NCBI RefSeq assembly: GCF_003533305.1 | Contig: NZ_DOEH01000010.1 | Location: 1-64,000 of the forward strand | DNA from: Providencia sp. | Lineage (GTDB): Bacteria; Pseudomonadota; Gammaproteobacteria; Enterobacterales; Enterobacteriaceae | DNA length: 64,000 nucleotides | Direction: 5' to 3' | In this document: positions 43,462-52,651 of the stretch, in pieces | Numbering within the stretch: the stretch's first letter is position 1 | Layout of the letters: every line of letters begins with the position of its first letter | The notes under the pieces: model-generated | Database searches by the model: none | Told to the model about the DNA's origin: nothing | Seen by the model: the letters and a program-made list of their open reading frames with translations, nothing else | Translations under genes and position numbers: made by a program

Positions 43462-44238
43462 TTACATCGTGATTTGCCATAAATTATAAAAAGCAACACG
43501 ACCAGCTAATTCCGCCAATAACACAGCGCCGGCACAGGTTGCCAAAGTCGCTTTTGGTGCTCTTTCTTTGAATACCATCGCCGCAAAAGCAAACAAAGCG
43601 AGTGCTAGAACCACAAGCTGAAATCCCCAAAAACTGGATTGTTCAGCACTCAACAATGGCCCTGTTTCGCCTAAGAAGGCTTGATAACCTGCTCGACTCA
43701 CGAATATCGCTAGCGCTCCAACGGTAAACGCAAGAGTCCCTAATTGGCGAGCCCCAATGAATACAGCTAACGCACCACCACCAACAAGAAAAGTCATCCA
43801 CATTTGCAACGTTGTAAAACTTGTGAACCAATTTGCGACTGTAGGTATGTTATACACTTGAGGAATCGACCAAGTGAATGCCAGACCAAAAATAACCGCA
43901 CCGAGATTACTAAGCTCACGTAACAACTTATTTTTAACTAATAGCGTAAACAGCAATGTGGCGACCCCAAAAGCAACAAATACACCACTTAAGAAGGCTT
44001 CATTACTCATTGGTGAACGGCCAACACCCAATAGCATGTTAAAGAATCGCAAAGGTTGCCCTACATGCAATCCACCAATCACTAAACCAATAATCACCAC
44101 GATAAATGCTAAAATATTAGCATTACATAATTGCTTATCATCGATGTTACCCATTTTTTTACTTAGATAAGATAGTAAGTACAAACCCGCTGCGGACTGA
44201 CCTAATACCGTAAAAAAAACAAGAGGGAGCTCGTGCAT
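43462..44238 (-). CDS. dmsC: DMSO reductase membrane anchor subunit DmsC
   Basis: Quinol-oxidising inner-membrane anchor, 258 aa from ATG 44238, which has GGAGG upstream and overlaps the end of dmsB; a longer reading from 44295 lies inside dmsB. It starts MHELPLVFFTVLGQSAAGLYLLSYL, like E. coli DmsC, and has eight hydrophobic segments. VGQPLRFFNMLLGVGRSPMSNEAFLSGVF near residue 58 is the DmsC family block. It takes electrons from menaquinol and passes them to DmsB. Confidence 0.92.
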   Translation of the reverse strand: MHELPLVFFTVLGQSAAGLYLLSYLSKKMGNIDDKQLCNANILAFIVVIIGLVIGGLHVGQPLRFFNMLLGVGRSPMSNEAFLSGVFVAFGVATLLFTLLVKNKLLRELSNLGAVIFGLAFTWSIPQVYNIPTVANWFTSFTTLQMWMTFLVGGGALAVFIGARQLGTLAFTVGALAIFVSRAGYQAFLGETGPLLSAEQSSFWGFQLVVLALALFAFAAMVFKERAPKATLATCAGAVLLAELAGRVAFYNLWQITM

Positions 44239-44239
44239 C

Positions 44240-44857
44240 TTATACCTCCGCAGGGTTTTGTAATTTGCCACTCTTATCGCCATAAGGTTTGGCATCTTTA
44301 TGTGGTTTAATCACAATATTAGGCTGTGTCAAACTTGAGTCTGGCATCGGTGCAACACTACTAATATTGCCATGGCGCTCACGTAGTACGGTAATATCAT
44401 CGAAATCTAAGGCACGTTGTGGACAAGACTCAACACAAACAGGCTTCATTCCCTTTGCCACTCGCTCATAGCAACCATCGCATTTGCTCATCAGTTTTTT
44501 CTTTTCATCATACTGAGGCGCCCCATATGGACAGCGTAATTCACAATAGCGACAACCTACGCAGATAGATTGATCGACGACAACCAGCCCATCTTCTTCA
44601 CGCTTATGCATCGCGCCGGTTGGGCAACCTTCAACACAGGTTGGGCTAGAGCAATGATTACATGAAATAGAAAGATAATAGTTGTAGATATTTTGCTGCC
44701 AAATTCCATCTTGTTGCTGCCAACTACCACCACCAAATTCATAAACACGCCGAAATTTCGGACCTAATTCAAGATCTTTTTCGTCCTTACAACTCACCTG
44801 ACATGTTTTACAACCCGTGCATTTAGTTGAGTCGAAATAAAAACCATATTGTTTCAT
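44240..44857 (-). CDS. dmsB: DMSO reductase iron-sulfur subunit DmsB
   Basis: Electron-transfer protein of 205 aa with four cysteine clusters for [4Fe-4S] centres: CTGCKTCQVSC (about residues 14-24), CNHCSSPTCVEGCP (about 67-80), CVGCRYCELRCPYGAP (about 99-114) and CDGCYERVAKGMKPVCVESCP (about 126-146). There is no signal sequence, as in E. coli DmsB, which travels with the Tat-exported DmsA. It lies ten bases after dmsA and overlaps dmsC. Confidence 0.95.
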   Translation of the reverse strand: MKQYGFYFDSTKCTGCKTCQVSCKDEKDLELGPKFRRVYEFGGGSWQQQDGIWQQNIYNYYLSISCNHCSSPTCVEGCPTGAMHKREEDGLVVVDQSICVGCRYCELRCPYGAPQYDEKKKLMSKCDGCYERVAKGMKPVCVESCPQRALDFDDITVLRERHGNISSVAPMPDSSLTQPNIVIKPHKDAKPYGDKSGKLQNPAEV

Positions 44858-44867
44858 GAGTCACTCC

Positions 44868-47302
44868 TTATGCACGTTTCACGTCAACAAGATTGGTATG
44901 TTGAGGGTTGCCTTTCACTAATGTAGAAGGCTGTTGAGTGGTTAATGTATTAATACATCCCCCCACATCAATTCCTTCATCATTTGTCTCACGCCAAGCA
45001 CCTTGCGGTACGGCAATCACACCAGGCAATACACGAGCAGTAACTCTTGCTTTAATATGGATACGGCCTCGGTCATTAAAAATTTCGGTCATGTCACCAT
45101 CTTGAATATCTCTAGCTTGAGCATCTATTGGGTTAATCCAGTACTGATGCGGAATAGCTTCACGTAACATGGCAACGTTATAATAAGAAGAGTGAACATG
45201 TCCTTTATCGTGATATCCCGTCATTTGGAGCGGATATTTCTGTTTAGCCTCTTTATTTTCAACGCCTTCAGTATTGGCGCAATATTCTGGAACCGCAGGA
45301 ATACGCTGATCTGTCGGATACTCCCACTCCTTTGCTATCTTCGCCAATCTTTCAGAATAAATTTCAATCTTACCGGATGGTGTCGATAATGGCTGAGTCT
45401 CTGGGGAATCACGGAATGATTTCAAGGCGATGTAATCACTACTATTTGCCAATTTACGATCGACAATTCCCATATTATTGGTTTCTTCAAACGTCGGTAA
45501 ATGAGGATTTTTTTCACGCATTTGGTTATAGCAGTATTCAATCCACTGCTCATGGGTACGACCTTCGGTGAATTGCGCTTTGATACCTAGTTTTTCGGCA
45601 ATGTCAGCAAGGACATCATACGACTGACGACATTCCCATAATGGTGTAATGGCATTTTGCAATCGAATAGCATAATGGTATGCACCACTTGCATAAGAAT
45701 TATTGATTAAGTCATTAGATTCGACACTCGTGACATCAGGCAAAATCAAATCCGCATATTTTGTCGATGGTGTCATATGGTTATCCCAAATAAGAATAAA
45801 CTCACATAAAGATTCATCAGTTAAAATATCGTGCGTTTTATTCAAATCAGAATGTTGATTTCCGGTGACATTACTTGCGTAGTGCCATAGAAATTTCACA
45901 TTCGTTTCAAGTTTATCTTTACCAATAACGGTTGAGTTCGTCGCCGTCATCTCAGTGCCACGCCAAATAGCATCCGTCCACATAAAACACGGAATTTTTG
46001 TTTTCACCGGATTTGGGATTGCAAACCCAGGAACCGAATAGGCAACGTTTCCCCCCATCCTCCAGCATTTGTGCCTGCACGACCAATATGGCCTGTTACA
46101 ATTGGCAGCATCATCACTGCTCTTGCAGCTTGTTCACCTGAAGCCGTTCTTTGTAAACCCCAACCTTGTGAGATCCAAGCCGCTTTGGCATTACCTAGCT
46201 CACGGGCTAATTGAATAATACGTGTCGGTGAAATACCGGTAATTTGGCTTGCCCACTCGGGCGTTTTTTCAATGCCATCTTCGCCATTACCTAAAATATA
46301 ATCTTTATATGCACTGTTCTCAGGTGCAGACTCAGGTAAAGTTTGATTATCCCAACCCACACAATATTGAGCGAGAAATGCCTCATCAGTGAGTTGTTCT
46401 TTAATTAAAGTATGAATAATTGCGGCAACCAGTGCACCATCAGTTCCCGGATAAATAGGTATCCATTCTGCACCTAAGGTTGTGACACTATCTGTTCGAC
46501 GTGGATCAATAATAATAACTCTGGCTTTACTTTTTTCTAGCGCTTGCAAAGTTTCATAAAATTGCCCTCCGCCAGACATGCGAGTTTCGGCAATATTATG
46601 GCCAAACATAACCACTAAATCGCTGTTTGCTATTTCAGATAACAAGGAATCATCGAGTTTTCCATAAACATAAGGGATCACACCATTAATCTGTGCGGTT
46701 GAATAAGTGCCATGTTGATCAAGAAACCCACCCAATTGACTTAATAGCCGCTTGCAAGCATTTCGCCCCTGCAAATTTGCACCAGTCGATCCTGAGCCAT
46801 ATTGATAATAAATCGCTTCATTACCGTATTTATCAATAGTTGTCCTCAGTTTTTCTGCAACAATTGAGGTAGCTTCATCCCAACTGATACGTTTGAACTG
46901 GCCATCGCCTCGTTGACCTGTACGTAATAAAGGATATTTTATTCTATCGGGGTTATAAGTATTCCAACGAACAGAACGTCCACGTAAACAAGGACGTATT
47001 TGGTGTAATCCAAACTGAGAATCGTCATACATAGTTTCATTTGAAATACGAGTAATCACATCATTTTTCACATGAACCTTTAAAGGACAACGACTTCCGC
47101 AGTTCACTAAGCAGGCGCTGTATTTGATCGTTTCATTTATTTCATCAGGTTGAATCTTTGGCTCTGAAGCTGCTTGAGCCGTAAATGGAAGTGTAATCGA
47201 ACTCGCAATAGCCGCTGTGGTTGCCACTGACGCCGAGGTTTGTATAAACTGCCGCCGGCTAAACTGTTGTTTTTTGATGTTGTTTATCATTACATTGCTC
47301 AC
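44868..47302 (-). pseudogene. dmsA: dmsA, molybdopterin DMSO reductase catalytic subunit, split by a frameshift
   Basis: Two reading frames, 46004-47302 (N-terminal 432 codons) and 44868-46058 (C-terminal part), together cover a normal DmsA of about 811 aa. The N-part has the Tat motif SRRQFIQT, the cysteine cluster CLVNCGSRCPL...CLRGRS and YGSGSTGANL, and GTYSTAQI, the region of the serine molybdenum ligand. The C-part continues GGNVAYSVPGFAIPNPVK and ends with the pterin-binding domain (YHDKGHVHSS, GDMTEIFNDRGRI). The frame breaks in a run of six G (C6 on the + strand, 46051-46056); seven would restore TGG GGG GGA AAC. It is either a sequencing/assembly error, a recent mutation or a slippage-prone tract. 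Terminal electron acceptor could be DMSO, TMAO or a related oxide. Confidence 0.9.
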
Positions 47303-47343
47303 CTTTTAATTATTATAAAAATCATGTTATTAATTTTTTATAG

Positions 47344-47392
47344 TCATTAGATAGTAGGCAAGCATTTGTTATCGTTATTTGATATGTATCAA
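47344..47392 (-). promoter_or_regulatory. Class II FNR promoter of dmsABC
   Basis: TTGATATGTATCAA at 47379-47392 is a perfect FNR box. On the minus strand a -10 hexamer TACTAT (+ strand ATAGTA, 47351-47356) is centred 32 bases downstream, placing FNR at -41.5 relative to a start near 47344. This is the exact class II geometry and predicts strong anaerobic induction. Confidence 0.85.
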
Positions 47393-47731
47393 CTCATTCC
47401 TTATTAGAAATATTTAAAGGTAACTAACTGTAAAATAAACATATTATTTACATTGAATTATTATTAAATGATAATTAATCAATGTTTTATTTATAAACCA
47501 ATTCATATGATATAAATAGAAAAAATATTTACCATTCAAAAAGCAAACTAAAATAATGTCTAATTAATATAATTAACCATATAATAGTGTGTAAGCTATT
47601 ACCCATATATCAAAAGTGTAAATTTCTTATATTTTTCAAAAGGATAGTACTGTTTTTGCCATTTAAGAAATATAGGCTATAAAATTTTTGCTTACTTAGA
47701 AGGACTTGTAAATATAAATCACAAGCCTATT

Positions 47732-47781
47732 CATTAAACGACATCACCGCTTAACAACAATATAGAGATGTCGTTTTAATG
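47732..47781. repeat. Long orphan hairpin in the dms-fimbria intergenic region
   Basis: CATTAAACGACATC (47732-47745) and GATGTCGTTTTAATG (47767-47781) pair along 14 bases with one bulged T, around a 21-base loop. No T run follows. It is not next to any gene end, so it may belong to a small transcript or a decayed element. Confidence 0.5.
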
Positions 47782-48163
47782 TGGGCAGATAAACCATAGA
47801 TTGATTTCAACTTCTCATCAGCAACCAATCATATTTAGATATTCAATACAGATTATTTTTTCTCAAATACTCTTATATATTACGTCTTATTTTCCTTTAA
47901 ATTAAAATAAAGATGAATTTGTCATCGCATATTTATTGATATAAATTACCAAATCATCATTTTCAACTTGTTTTGTATAGAAGTAACTCCAAATAAGAGT
48001 GCAAATTATGCAATTGATTTATAATGATTTATACTTAGCAAAGATCATTCACCCTCGAAAAAAACACCACACAAGAGTAAAACACATCGTTTTAGTACTG
48101 GATTTTGTTACAACTTGAATGAAAATATTACAATTTATTAATTAAAGTTAAAAAAATTGTTTT

Positions 48164-48177
48164 TTGATGCGAATCAA
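48164..48177. promoter_or_regulatory. FNR box upstream of the second fimbrial operon
   Basis: TTGATGCGAATCAA is a perfect match to TTGAT-N4-ATCAA, 284 bases before the regulator start at 48461. TCTATT (48201-48206) is 33 bases downstream of its centre, within one base of class II spacing on the + strand. It suggests oxygen-dependent expression of the regulator and fimbriae. Confidence 0.65.
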
Positions 48178-48460
48178 GTTTTAAAAACTACAGCCATACA
48201 TCTATTATTGAGTGGTCTAAATTTTTAGATAATTCTCAATTTTAGTTATCAACATGATTTCATTGAATTAATCATCATGTGTAAACATTGTAAAAATAGT
48301 GAATACTCTCTAAATCAGTAATTCTCGCTATTTGATTTTAAATTTTCACTCTTTATAATTGTCGGCAGTTGAGCAGGTAAACTCAGAAACAAAAAATATT
48401 ATTAAATTTATATATAAAATTTTTAGTTATATAAATCTTACTATTTATAGGAATATAAAA

Positions 48461-48778
48461 ATGATTGGGGATAACACCCAGAATAATCTATTTTCTTTTT
48501 ATTGCGGATTAGTAATAAAAAAGCTAAGAAAAGAGAGAGGTATTTCAGGGTTTAAATTAGCCAAACAACTGAATATTTCACAGCAGCAAATGTCACGTTA
48601 TGAAAGAGGTGTTAATAGGTTAAGTATAGATACATTATTTAGTATATTAACAATTCTTGATGTGTCTTTTGAAAAATTATTAAGATTATTGATGACTGAA
48701 ATCAGAAGTAGTAATTCAAATGACGCATTAGTTTTGAAAGAAAAAATATCTTTATTAGATTCAATTTACTTTTATTAA
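48461..48778 (+). CDS. XRE-family regulator (MrpJ-like) leading the second fimbrial operon
   Basis: A 105-aa DNA-binding protein from ATG 48461 (AGGA upstream); the open frame extends back to a TTG at 48359, but that extension is not supported. The helix-turn-helix has GLVIKKLRKERGISGFKLAKQLNISQQQMSRYERGVNRLS (about residues 16-55), nearly the MrpJ family's recognition helix. Unlike operon 1, here the regulator gene precedes the major pilin gene by 106 bases. A tandem 21-base repeat starts at its stop codon and may be its own binding site. Likely controls the operon or motility; this is inference. Confidence 0.85.
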   Translation: MIGDNTQNNLFSFYCGLVIKKLRKERGISGFKLAKQLNISQQQMSRYERGVNRLSIDTLFSILTILDVSFEKLLRLLMTEIRSSNSNDALVLKEKISLLDSIYFY

Positions 48779-48817
48779 AACCAACCATTAATAAAATAAA
48801 ACCAACCGATTAAATAA
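48776..48817. repeat. Tandem 21-base repeat ahead of the major pilin gene
   Basis: TTAAAACCAACCATTAATAA and ATAAAACCAACCGATTAAAT are near-copies; CCAACC recurs at 48781 and 48802, a period of 21 bases or two helical turns. It covers the regulator's stop codon and lies about 80 bases upstream of the pilin ATG, a position suited to an operator. Confidence 0.55.
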
Positions 48818-48884
48818 ATTAATTTAATTGGCATATTTGCATCGCTATAAATATAGCAACCAAAATTAACTCAATGAGGAATGT

Positions 48885-49418
48885 ATGAAAAAGATTATTT
48901 TAGCAACTTTAGTTTCAGGTGTAATGAGTGCATCAGCTTTAGCAGTAGACGCGGGTAGTGGTACAGTGACATTCTCTGGTTCAATTATTGAAGCACCATG
49001 TTCTATCGCACCAGGTGAAGAAAATCAAGAAGTTGAATTAGGCCAAGTATCTAATACAACTTTAGATAATGGTGGCGAATCATCAGCTCAACCTTTCCAA
49101 ATTAAATTAGAAGGTTGTAATTTAAAAGGTGATAACCAAGTCTCTGTAACTTTTAAAGGAACTGAAGCTGGAACAAGTACTGGTTTTCTACAAATCACCG
49201 GTGATGCCGCCGGCGCAGCTGTAAAAATCATGAATGCATCTGGTTCTCAAATTAAAGTTAACTCTGCGGCTAAACAAAATTATGTTGAAGGAAATAATAC
49301 ATTAAAATTCCAAGCATCATTAATTGGTCTTGAATTGCTTGATGCTAACGACAAAACTATTCCTGTAACTCCAGGTAAATTCCAAGCAGTAACTAACTTT
49401 ACATTAGCTTATAACTAA
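48885..49418 (+). CDS. Major fimbrial subunit of the second Mrp-type operon
   Basis: Rod pilin of 177 aa with signal peptide MKKIILATLVSGVMSASALA. The mature chain has GSIIEAPCSIAPGEENQEVELGQV, IKLEGCNLKG, YVEGNNTLKFQASLIGL and terminal QAVTNFTLAYN, matching the operon 1 major subunit in layout. GAGGAAT lies seven bases before the ATG. A perfect hairpin follows the gene. It is the second gene after the regulator. Confidence 0.9.
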   Translation: MKKIILATLVSGVMSASALAVDAGSGTVTFSGSIIEAPCSIAPGEENQEVELGQVSNTTLDNGGESSAQPFQIKLEGCNLKGDNQVSVTFKGTEAGTSTGFLQITGDAAGAAVKIMNASGSQIKVNSAAKQNYVEGNNTLKFQASLIGLELLDANDKTIPVTPGKFQAVTNFTLAYN

Positions 49419-49439
49419 TAAATATTAATAATATGCTAT

Positions 49440-49470
49440 TGCACTGCAAGTTAATAATACTTGCAGTGCA
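49440..49470 (+). terminator. Attenuator-like hairpin after the major pilin gene (operon 2)
   Basis: TGCACTGCAAGT (49440-49451) and ACTTGCAGTGCA (49459-49470) are a perfect 12-pair stem with a seven-base loop TAATAAT, ending 19 bases before the next ATG. No T run follows, so partial termination or 3'-end protection of the pilin message is more likely than full termination. Confidence 0.7.
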
Positions 49471-49488
49471 TATTATGATGGCCACAAT

Positions 49489-50019
49489 ATGAAAATAAAT
49501 AAAAAAGGAATTAACTTTCTTTTATTACTTTTTTTATTAGTGCCCTACTCTCAATATATTTATTCAAAAGATTCAATGTATTTAACCATGCAAGGTAGCA
49601 TTATGGATACTGCGTGTGCTATTGATACAGGATCTTATGAGCAATCTATTGATATGGGTACTTTACCTATTTCATTATTACGAAATCAAGGCCAAGGACA
49701 GGAACAACCTTTTTTTATTACTTTAATTGGTTGCAAATTAACCTCTTATACCGGTGAACCTTGGAAAACATTTGAAATATCTTTTGATGGTTTAGCTAAT
49801 GGAGATTGGTTCGCTACATCAGGAACAGCACGCGGTGTCGCACTTTCATTAGCCGATACAAATGGAATAGCTATTTTGCCAGGGAAAAAACTTGCCCAAC
49901 AAAATATTCAAACTGGAAAACATATTTTAGGTTACCAGTTAAGGCTTGTTTCAGATAGAACACCATTGCGTGTAGGCAAATATCAAACATCAATTCGTTT
50001 CAAACTTGATTACTACTAA
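49489..50019 (+). CDS. Minor fimbrial subunit (MrpB-like), operon 2
   Basis: Pilin of 176 aa with a hydrophobic signal segment (residues 6-26). It has MQGSIMDTACAIDTGSYEQSIDMGTLPISLL, FFITLIGC, LGYQLRLVSDRTPLRVGKYQTSIRFKLDYY, the same plan as 40975-41523. Predicted to end or anchor the fimbrial rod by analogy to MrpB. Confidence 0.84.
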   Translation: MKINKKGINFLLLLFLLVPYSQYIYSKDSMYLTMQGSIMDTACAIDTGSYEQSIDMGTLPISLLRNQGQGQEQPFFITLIGCKLTSYTGEPWKTFEISFDGLANGDWFATSGTARGVALSLADTNGIAILPGKKLAQQNIQTGKHILGYQLRLVSDRTPLRVGKYQTSIRFKLDYY

Positions 50020-50050
50020 TAATAATTAATTGCTTTTAGGGATGTTTTTT

Positions 50051-52582
50051 ATGTCTTCGTTATCTATTTATACCCCGCAACTAAAATGGTTGAGTATTAT
50101 CATTGGATTAACACTCAGCGGTATTTTACCTGCTGCCAGTGCGACTGATCATATTGAATTTAATACTGACGTTTTAGATTTAGAAGACAAAAATAACATT
50201 GACTTAAACCAGTTCTCTCGTGCTGGCTATGTTATGCCAGGTATCTATAACTTTACGCTCAAAGTTAATAGCGAACAAATATCTGAAATTAAGGTGCCTT
50301 ATTACACCCCAAAAAATGATCCAGAAGGTAGCGAAGCTTGTTTGTCACCAGAACTGGTCAATAAACTTGGGCTAACTTCAGAGTCATTAAATAAACTAAC
50401 ATGGTGGCATGAAGGCCAGTGTCTTAATCAAGAAAGCTTACCCGGATTATTAATAAGAGGTGATTTAGCCACCTCGTCACTCTATATCAATATTCCTCAA
50501 GCTTATATGGAATATACATCACCCAATTGGGATCCACCCTCTCGTTGGGATAATGGTATTTCAGCATTGCTCATTGATTATAATATCAATGCCAATACCA
50601 CTCATTCCTACAATGATGGACCCGATTCATCTTCATTAAATAGTAATGGGGTAGCCGGTATAAACTTAGGCGCTTGGCGGTTTAGGGCTGATTGGCAAAG
50701 CCATTATAGCCATACAACAGGCACCCAAGGTAGTAGTCAAACTGACTTCACTTGGAACCGTTTCTATGCCTATCGAGCCTTATCAACATTAAAAGCAAAA
50801 TTAGTGCTGGGTGAGGATTATTTAACCTCAAATATTTTTGATGGATTCCGCTTTATCGGTGCCAGTATTCAATCAGAATTGAGCATGATGCCGCCAAATT
50901 TACGAGGCTATGCTCCCGAAATTACAGGGATCGCAAAAACTAACGCTACCGTTATCGTGAAGCAACAAGGGCGTGTACTCTATGAGACGCAAGTTGCACC
51001 TGGTCCTTTTCGTATTCAAGATTTAAGTGATGCGATTAGTGGAACTCTGGATGTTACTGTTAAAGAACAAGATGGCTCCGTCCAAGAATTTCAAGTTGAT
51101 ACCGCCAACTTACCTTATTTAACAAGGCCGGGACAGATTCAGTATAAATTTGCTTTAGGTCAACCAACAAATATAGACCGCCAGAGTGAAGGCGAGAATT
51201 TCATCGCTGGGGAATTTTCTTGGGGTGTTAACAACGGCTGGTCTTTAATTGGTGGCAGCTTAAATAGTCAAAACTATCATGCATTATCCATTGGGCTTGG
51301 TCGTGATTTACTCGCTTTTGGTGCAATTTCATTTGATGTCACACAATCTATTGCCCGTTTACCTGGTGAAAGTACATTAAGTGGTGGCTCATATCGAATT
51401 AACTATTCTAAGCGATTTGAAGAGTTCGATAGCCAAATACAATTTGCAGGTTATCGCTTTTCTGAACGAAATTATATGAGCATGAGTGACTTTCTTAACG
51501 CTAAAAAAACAGGTGAACGTTATTACGGCAGTAAAGAGCTCTATACCATCTCAATGAATAAGAATTTCCAAGATTTAGGACTATCACTATATTTAAATTA
51601 TAACCATCAGACTTATTGGGATAGGCCGGATAATGACTACTACAGCTTAATGCTGTCGAAATATATGGATATTGGTTCAATAAAAAATGTGAGTGTTAGT
51701 TTATCGGCAAATCGTAATTTTTATAATGGCGTTAAAGATGACAGCGCTTATGTGTCATTGTCTTTCCCATTAAGTAATGGTGCTAACGTTGGCTATTCAA
51801 TGAATACAAACCGTTATGATACCGTAAATCGAGTTTCATATTATGACCGATTAGACGATAGAACAAACTATCAAATAAGTGCAGGTGCAAATCGCAAAGG
51901 CGGTTCAGCGAGCGCCTTTGTTTCTCATCAAGGGGATATTGCACGTTGGTCAGCAAATGCAAGCCACACCAATAACCAATACAGTGCGTTTGGCTTATCC
52001 TCTTCCGGTGGTTTTACGTTAACAACGGAAGGCGCAGCCGCTCACCGCGTAAGTAATTTAGGTGGTGCTCGTTTACTGCTTGATACAGATGGGGTTCCAA
52101 ACATACCAATTAGAGGTGTTGGCTCTCCAGTAACATCGAATCGATTTGGGAAAGCAGTGATCTCGGATATTAGTAGTTACTATCGTAGCAAAGCGCAAAT
52201 AGATTTAAATAAATTACCGGATGATATTGATGCGCAACAGTCAGTTGTTCAAGCAACATTAACGGAAGGTGCGGTTGGTTACCGTCCATTCTCGGTAATT
52301 TCAGGTCAAAAAGTAATGACCATAATAACGTTAAATGATGGTACTCACCCACCATTAGGTGCTCAGGTAACTAATCATAAAAAGCAAAATGTCGCAATTG
52401 TAGGAGATGCAGGTAACACTTATATCAGTGGTGTTCATCCTTCAGCAACCATGAATATAACGTGGGGGAAAAATATGTCGTGCGAAATCACTTTCCCTGC
52501 GGAATTAAACAATAGAGAAGTACTCGATAATTTATTGCTACCTTGTAGCCCGACAATTAACAATACGCAAAATGATGAGTGA
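50051..52582 (+). CDS. Outer-membrane fimbrial usher, operon 2
   Basis: Usher of 843 aa from ATG 50051, chosen because AGGG at 50038-50041 is nine bases away; TTG 50030 and ATG 50042 are also in frame. After a signal (about residues 1-37) it opens with IEFNTDVLDLEDKNNIDLNQFSRAGYVMPG. The signature YAPEITGIAKTNATVIVKQQGRVLYETQVAPGPFRIQDLSD is near residue 300, and paired cysteines occur at both ends. It shares motif order with the operon 1 usher but lacks that protein's long polar tail. Confidence 0.94.
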   Translation: MSSLSIYTPQLKWLSIIIGLTLSGILPAASATDHIEFNTDVLDLEDKNNIDLNQFSRAGYVMPGIYNFTLKVNSEQISEIKVPYYTPKNDPEGSEACLSPELVNKLGLTSESLNKLTWWHEGQCLNQESLPGLLIRGDLATSSLYINIPQAYMEYTSPNWDPPSRWDNGISALLIDYNINANTTHSYNDGPDSSSLNSNGVAGINLGAWRFRADWQSHYSHTTGTQGSSQTDFTWNRFYAYRALSTLKAKLVLGEDYLTSNIFDGFRFIGASIQSELSMMPPNLRGYAPEITGIAKTNATVIVKQQGRVLYETQVAPGPFRIQDLSDAISGTLDVTVKEQDGSVQEFQVDTANLPYLTRPGQIQYKFALGQPTNIDRQSEGENFIAGEFSWGVNNGWSLIGGSLNSQNYHALSIGLGRDLLAFGAISFDVTQSIARLPGESTLSGGSYRINYSKRFEEFDSQIQFAGYRFSERNYMSMSDFLNAKKTGERYYGSKELYTISMNKNFQDLGLSLYLNYNHQTYWDRPDNDYYSLMLSKYMDIGSIKNVSVSLSANRNFYNGVKDDSAYVSLSFPLSNGANVGYSMNTNRYDTVNRVSYYDRLDDRTNYQISAGANRKGGSASAFVSHQGDIARWSANASHTNNQYSAFGLSSSGGFTLTTEGAAAHRVSNLGGARLLLDTDGVPNIPIRGVGSPVTSNRFGKAVISDISSYYRSKAQIDLNKLPDDIDAQQSVVQATLTEGAVGYRPFSVISGQKVMTIITLNDGTHPPLGAQVTNHKKQNVAIVGDAGNTYISGVHPSATMNITWGKNMSCEITFPAELNNREVLDNLLLPCSPTINNTQNDE

Positions 52583-52651
52583 TTAATTCACTCGTCCTTT
52601 TAAACAAAAATCATTTTATTTAAATAAGTAAAGAGTAAAGGTAATAACCAA

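Larger units (their letters stand above)
47303..48460. other. Intergenic region between divergent dms and second fimbrial operon
   Basis: About 1.16 kb, AT-rich, no supportable gene. It contains two perfect FNR palindromes (47379-47392 and 48164-48177) and a long hairpin (47732-47781) preceded by a smaller one (GGACTTGT...ACAAGCC, 47701-47727). A small RNA in the middle is possible but not shown. AGGA precedes the regulator ATG at 48461. Confidence 0.55.

Noticed and set aside
44868..46058. A separate truncated molybdopterin oxidoreductase gene
   Set aside because: The frame continues exactly where the upstream dmsA frame breaks and together they give a normal-length DmsA, so this is one interrupted gene.
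48359..48460. N-terminal extension of the operon 2 XRE regulator from a TTG
   Set aside because: The ATG at 48461 has a ribosome-binding site and matches the usual MrpJ length; the extension is low-complexity and lacks start signals.
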